Positions 60,546-64,000 of a stretch of 64,000 nt of DNA are shown piece by piece. The first letter of the stretch is position 1. Each line of letters begins with the position of its first letter. Both the position numbers and the translations under genes were made by a program. The notes beneath the pieces were generated by a model. It did no database searches. It was not told the origin of the DNA and was given only the letters and a program-made list of their open reading frames with translations. The DNA is from an uncultured Lachnospiraceae bacterium. GTDB taxonomy: Bacteria; Bacillota; Clostridia; Lachnospirales; Lachnospiraceae. The stretch spans positions 49,523 through 113,522 of the forward strand of contig CACZJZ010000014.1 in assembly GCA_902781655.1 (NCBI GenBank). The letters are read 5' to 3'.

Positions 60546-62379
60546 TTTTAGGTATTGTCACCATTTGTTTTATGGCTTCGCTGATAATTTCAGCAATACG
60601 AGTGTCTTTTTCAATAAGGCAATTTTGAGCATAAATGAAATTATCCAGTTCTTTTAGTATATCGTCATATTCGTATTCGACATCATCACTTAGACCATCC
60701 GCAGTTCCACCATCTTCATCAAAATTCAAATAGCCAACAGTCAGTTTTATATATCCGCTGGTCGTATTTTCATCCCCGTTAGAAAAGCAAATATCAATAA
60801 CTTCTTCGCTGCCCTCGTCAGGACTTATCTGATTATCACCTATGGACAATGATGCTTTACTGCCGTCTACACCCTTAATTACAATCGTTTCCCCGAAAGA
60901 CATTACATCCGGCAGCGTGCCTATATCTGCGATCTCAGATACTCTTTCATATTGAGCATTTGCCCATGCTTGGATTTCTTCAATATCTGAATCTGTGATG
61001 TTTTCTATATTGGCAATGTGCGGTATATCTGATATTTCCAACAATCTTTCGTATATCAGTTTGATGATCTCTTTAGAATTGGCAGTATTAAGTTCGGCCA
61101 ACAAGTTATCAAAACTAATACAGTAGTCATCATACTTTCGGTATAAGCCATTTATTTTCTCAAACCTTTCGATTATATCTGCGTAAAAATGTGAATCAGG
61201 CAAATTATCCTCTAAGTATGATTCATAGCTTCCGAGCGCCTGATATCCAAGTGCTTCTCTGTCTATATCCCGAATTTCTTCTTCACCATCTTCAACCTCA
61301 TATCTGTTGCGTCTTGAATCACCACCCAAAATAACTGTAAATGGATACACTTTGAACTTTTTTGATTCTCGATCAATCTCGATTCTGCACCCAAACCGCG
61401 CTCTATGTTCCTCGCGCATTTTTATTGTGTCAACAAATACATAGTCTTTTTCTTCGGGATCCCATGGGGCATTGGCATAATCCTCATAATAGCAATCAGC
61501 GGAAATATCTGCTTTACATGAGAGAGTAACGATTGAAGTCTTTTCGGAAATTTCGTTTACGGAATGAACCCCAAAAGTCACATCTGAAATGCTGTGTAGA
61601 TAAAATTCATTGTAATCGTACCCGGATTCTATCCCGTCTTTGTCGTATGAAAGACCATGCACATCTATATTTTCGTTGTCTTTGATATACTCTTTCACAG
61701 CAGCGCTTATGCGTAATTGCAGTTCCTTGATAACAGCCATTGTTTCATCATAAGCCGCATCCTCTTTACTTATTGCGTTATATAACTCGCCTAAGGAGTT
61801 GAAGAAAAGGTGATTTTCACTTTCTCCACAAGCCCTTATAAAACCTTTATCGTTACTAACAATTACAACTTCTTCCGTTTCGCCAAATCGTTTTCTGATC
61901 TGTTGAGCAATAAATGCGTCTGGAAACTCACTTTTTTTCTTTTCACCGTTTTCAAAAGGTGGCTTAGTCCCAAAATAATCACCGAGTATCAGACTTACAT
62001 CTATTAAATCTGCACCAAGAATCTCGGCGTTGATCGTTCGGAGAAAACCATCGAACATTTCCTCACCTTTTGATATGAGTTCATCTTTGTTTGTTACGAT
62101 TTTCAATATCTTGCCCAGTCCAATAGTGTTTATGAGATGTTCAGTAGACCCCTCCAAAGCGGTAGCTCTTGCTTTTCGCATAATCCCACATATTTTTTTG
62201 ACCTGATCTGCAATATGTCTTTTTGATTCCCGTACAACAATATCACTTAAAACAACCTTGATTTTCCCGCTTTTAACATAGTTTTCGAGTGTTTTGAGGG
62301 TACTGGTATCGCACAAGTCAAATTTTGCTGCGTCAAATATGTTTGTATCAATCGTTACTGCCAAGGGATATTTGAACAT
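60517..62379 (-). CDS. PIN-domain (DUF4935-like) protein
   Basis: 620 residues, ATG 62379 after GAAAGGA. The N-terminal 190 residues are a PIN nuclease domain with all acidic positions: Asp11 (IDTNIFD), Glu51 (VRESKRH), Asp154 (FPDAFIAQQI) and Asp177 (VSNDKGF). This is the DUF4935 layout, a probable RNase. The C-terminal 400 residues are acidic, with no motif I recognise; EADIS-type beta segments alternate with helices. The gene is visibly AT-richer than everything to its left and uses different codons, suggesting transfer. With the AbiE pair beyond it this looks like a defence or mobile segment. Confidence 0.78.
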   Translation of the reverse strand: MFKYPLAVTIDTNIFDAAKFDLCDTSTLKTLENYVKSGKIKVVLSDIVVRESKRHIADQVKKICGIMRKARATALEGSTEHLINTIGLGKILKIVTNKDELISKGEEMFDGFLRTINAEILGADLIDVSLILGDYFGTKPPFENGEKKKSEFPDAFIAQQIRKRFGETEEVVIVSNDKGFIRACGESENHLFFNSLGELYNAISKEDAAYDETMAVIKELQLRISAAVKEYIKDNENIDVHGLSYDKDGIESGYDYNEFYLHSISDVTFGVHSVNEISEKTSIVTLSCKADISADCYYEDYANAPWDPEEKDYVFVDTIKMREEHRARFGCRIEIDRESKKFKVYPFTVILGGDSRRNRYEVEDGEEEIRDIDREALGYQALGSYESYLEDNLPDSHFYADIIERFEKINGLYRKYDDYCISFDNLLAELNTANSKEIIKLIYERLLEISDIPHIANIENITDSDIEEIQAWANAQYERVSEIADIGTLPDVMSFGETIVIKGVDGSKASLSIGDNQISPDEGSEEVIDICFSNGDENTTSGYIKLTVGYLNFDEDGGTADGLSDDVEYEYDDILKELDNFIYAQNCLIEKDTRIAEIISEAIKQMVTIPKTKNAGRSSR

Positions 62380-62530
62380 ATACCATCATTCCTTTCAATC
62401 TCATTTGTCACGCTTTCAAACTCGGTTTTCATAACAGGCAAGGAAACATACGCCCCTTGCATTTTCGGCGCTGCATAGCCGCACCCAGCAAGGCATACAG
62501 GCACTCTAAGCCGTGACCTTGTACTCGTTT

Positions 62531-62909
62531 TCAGTTATCCCGTGCGCGTAGATGCAGCGCACCGACCACGAGGAACACCAGCCCGAAGATCACCCAGCCC
62601 CAAATGGGATCATGTTCTGAAATGAAGTAGGCCAGCAGCCCGAACACCGCTGCATAGATCAGCGTGAGCAGCCCGCCGACGAGCCAGAAGCCGATGCTGG
62701 TATTTTGCAGCCACAACAGCAGGAATGTTGCAATGCCAATCACAAGGCACAGTGCCGGATGAATTGATTGCAGCATACTCCGGCGGCGATGCCGAGAGCA
62801 ATGCTGTCAAAGAGAATGATATGCCGAAGAATAGTCCGATCACCGAGCAGACAAGCCCAATGAGAAGCCCAATCGCCATGATTGCGCCCTGTGCTGTCAG
62901 CCAGCCCAT
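62531..62909 (-). pseudogene. Small polytopic membrane protein gene, apparently frameshifted
   Basis: The first 32 or so codons from ATG 62909 encode MGWLTAQGAIMAIGLLIGLV and a second hydrophobic stretch, then that frame loses protein character. A second frame from 62776 carries three hydrophobic segments (LVIGIATFLLLWL, WLVGGLLTLIYAAVFGLLAYF, WVIFGLVFLVVGAL) to a stop at 62531. Between them the third frame reads DSIALGIAAGV, which would bridge the halves. Two small indels would restore one protein of about 125 residues. A pair of separate overlapping genes is the alternative. Confidence 0.5.
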
Positions 62910-62927
62910 AAAAAAGCCTTCTTTCGT

Positions 62928-63773
62928 TTACACCGTGATTGCGTCCATAATCGTCTGAATGGTATTACAGGTATCATCAAAGGAAATGTCCTTTGCGTAC
63001 TCATATTCGCGGCTGTATTTCTCCCACAGCTTGCGGAGCGTATCACTTTCGCGGATCTCTTTTATAATCTCCGAGTAGTCCGTCAGGATCATGCCGCTGC
63101 CGCGCTTCTGTGTTGTCCGTTCCAGCGCCCGGCGAAGCGTCACTTTGTCACACTCCGCGCCGCGCAGCACATACAGAATATGTATGTCGTAATAATCTCT
63201 TGGACGGGTATTTGCAATGTTGCGGGACAGCACGGTTTCCAGCTTTTCCGCCAGCACCGTTTCAAGGTTATAGGCAAGAATACTGATCGTGCGCTCATCG
63301 AACAGCAGGGAGAATGTGTATTCTACCTCGCGGGGCGTTATCATGTCGCCCGTGGTGACATCCACCGTCAGCGGTACGCTGATTGGCGGATAGTTCGCTT
63401 TCAGCGCGACCCGGATGCCGGGGTAATCATCCGTTTCCCGAATGTCAGAAATGCCGACAACCTCAAACTGCACGTCGTCGGCAATCTGGACAGCGCAAAT
63501 CTCCGTGAAGATTTTGCGGATTGCTTCATGCGTCAGGGTGAAGCCCTTGATCGTCGTGTCCAAATCCATTGTCGCCCGTGTGTCCAGTCCCACAATGGCG
63601 GAAATCAGAAATCCGCCTTTGAGAATGAAATTGTTCTTATAGGGCGAGAGCGAAATTCGTTCCAGCAGCCGTTCCAGCATATAGTTCTGCATGACGAGCT
63701 GCGCCGAAATATGCTTCTCTGCCGCTTTGTTCTTGATAAAGGCTTTTAGTTGCATCGGATTTTTTGTAATCAT
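62928..63773 (-). CDS. abiEii: AbiEii-type nucleotidyltransferase toxin
   Basis: 281 residues, ATG 63773 overlapping the upstream antitoxin stop (ATGA). It shows the family motifs NNFILKGGFLISAIVGL, RATMDLDTTIKG (two-Asp metal site of the nucleotidyltransferase fold), VDVTTGDMI and the helical part ETVLAEKLETVLSRNIANTRPRDYYD. Such type IV toxins act as nucleotidyltransferases and can abort phage infection. Placement after an AbiEi-like gene is the standard order. Confidence 0.92.
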   Translation of the reverse strand: MITKNPMQLKAFIKNKAAEKHISAQLVMQNYMLERLLERISLSPYKNNFILKGGFLISAIVGLDTRATMDLDTTIKGFTLTHEAIRKIFTEICAVQIADDVQFEVVGISDIRETDDYPGIRVALKANYPPISVPLTVDVTTGDMITPREVEYTFSLLFDERTISILAYNLETVLAEKLETVLSRNIANTRPRDYYDIHILYVLRGAECDKVTLRRALERTTQKRGSGMILTDYSEIIKEIRESDTLRKLWEKYSREYEYAKDISFDDTCNTIQTIMDAITV

Positions 63774-64000
63774 AGCAAAACCTCCATGTAACGCAGTACC
63801 TTGGGCTTCACACGAAGCTGCTCTGCGTACTGCATCAGTTTGTGAATGTTCTTATCTTTGGATGTCGCATAGCGTTTCATGGCTTCACCGACGATTTGAA
63901 TATCGCTGCCGCTGCCGCGCAGAATGTCACACAGCGTCCGTTCCAAATCATAAACACGAATTGGATTGCCGGATGGGGATTCAATTTCAATTCTGCCGAA
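63770..64000 (-). CDS. abiEi: AbiEi-type antitoxin, C-terminal part (cut by window end)
   Basis: An open frame runs off the right edge and ends at TGA 63772-63770. Its 76 visible residues include PIRVYDLERTLCDILRGSG and the ending LQYAEQL-like helix (HKLMQYAEQLRVKPKVLRYM), typical of the C-terminal domain of AbiEi antitoxin/regulators. The N-terminal winged helix lies outside the window. Confidence 0.88.
   Translation of the reverse strand, partial: FGRIEIESPSGNPIRVYDLERTLCDILRGSGSDIQIVGEAMKRYATSKDKNIHKLMQYAEQLRVKPKVLRYMEVLL

Overview
The window looks like a chromosomal segment of a GC-rich (about 55% by eye) Bacillota, most likely class Clostridia and perhaps Lachnospiraceae-like. The signs are strong purine-rich ribosome binding sites (AGGAGG type), Gram-positive style lipoprotein and secretion signals, OhrR, a GPH sugar symporter, a permuted GH3 of the kind known from Ruminococcus and Butyrivibrio, and an accessory Sec/serine-rich repeat adhesin locus. 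The family assignment is inference.

Layout. (1) 0.2-12.5 kb is a phosphate-starvation block: secreted metallophosphatase, YibE/F membrane protein, pstS-pstC-pstA-pstB-phoU, a Na+/phosphate cotransporter with a PhoU-like tail, and a PhoB/PhoR two-component pair. Two upstream regions (phosphatase and pstS) each carry three TTAC cores spaced exactly 11 bp apart, a Pho-box architecture. (2) 12.6-22.2 kb holds housekeeping and accessory genes: pncB, a CDF metal exporter, a LysR regulator, a heterodimeric ABC exporter with one degenerate ATP site, a DUF2798-like membrane protein and fucO. (3) 22.6-39.4 kb is a plant-glycan utilisation cluster: TetR and AraC regulators, an esterase gene split by an in-frame amber codon, a GPH symporter, two further serine esterases, a pectinacetylesterase-type protein, a domain-permuted GH3, a GH78 rhamnosidase, a GH94-type phosphorylase and a rare isomerase/aldo-keto reductase fusion. 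Rhamnosidase plus nearby fucO (lactaldehyde to propanediol) suggests an acetylated, rhamnose-containing substrate. (4) 39.4-42 kb is a degraded stretch with a gene stub, a diguanylate cyclase, a remnant of a large AAA_4-type regulator and an ogt gene whose only plausible start codon is ATT. (5) 42.3-59.2 kb is a complete accessory Sec glycoprotein export locus: a 2.2-kilo-residue serine-rich repeat protein, then secY2-asp1-asp2-asp3-secA2-gtfA-gtfB. The adhesin shows no LPXTG anchor. (6) 59.2-60.3 kb is a peroxide-response pair (thiol peroxidase and OhrR). (7) 60.5-64 kb is a lower-GC, probably acquired segment with a PIN-domain protein, a broken small membrane protein gene and an AbiE-type toxin-antitoxin pair cut by the window end.

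Several intergenic elements are not explained by the genes: a pair of identical 52-bp double-hairpin repeats between pstB and phoU, a pair of 65-bp repeats after the ABC exporter, a perfect 15-bp-arm palindrome upstream of fucO and a perfect 10-bp-arm palindrome before ogt. All family calls come from motif recognition in the translated sequence; no database search was possible.
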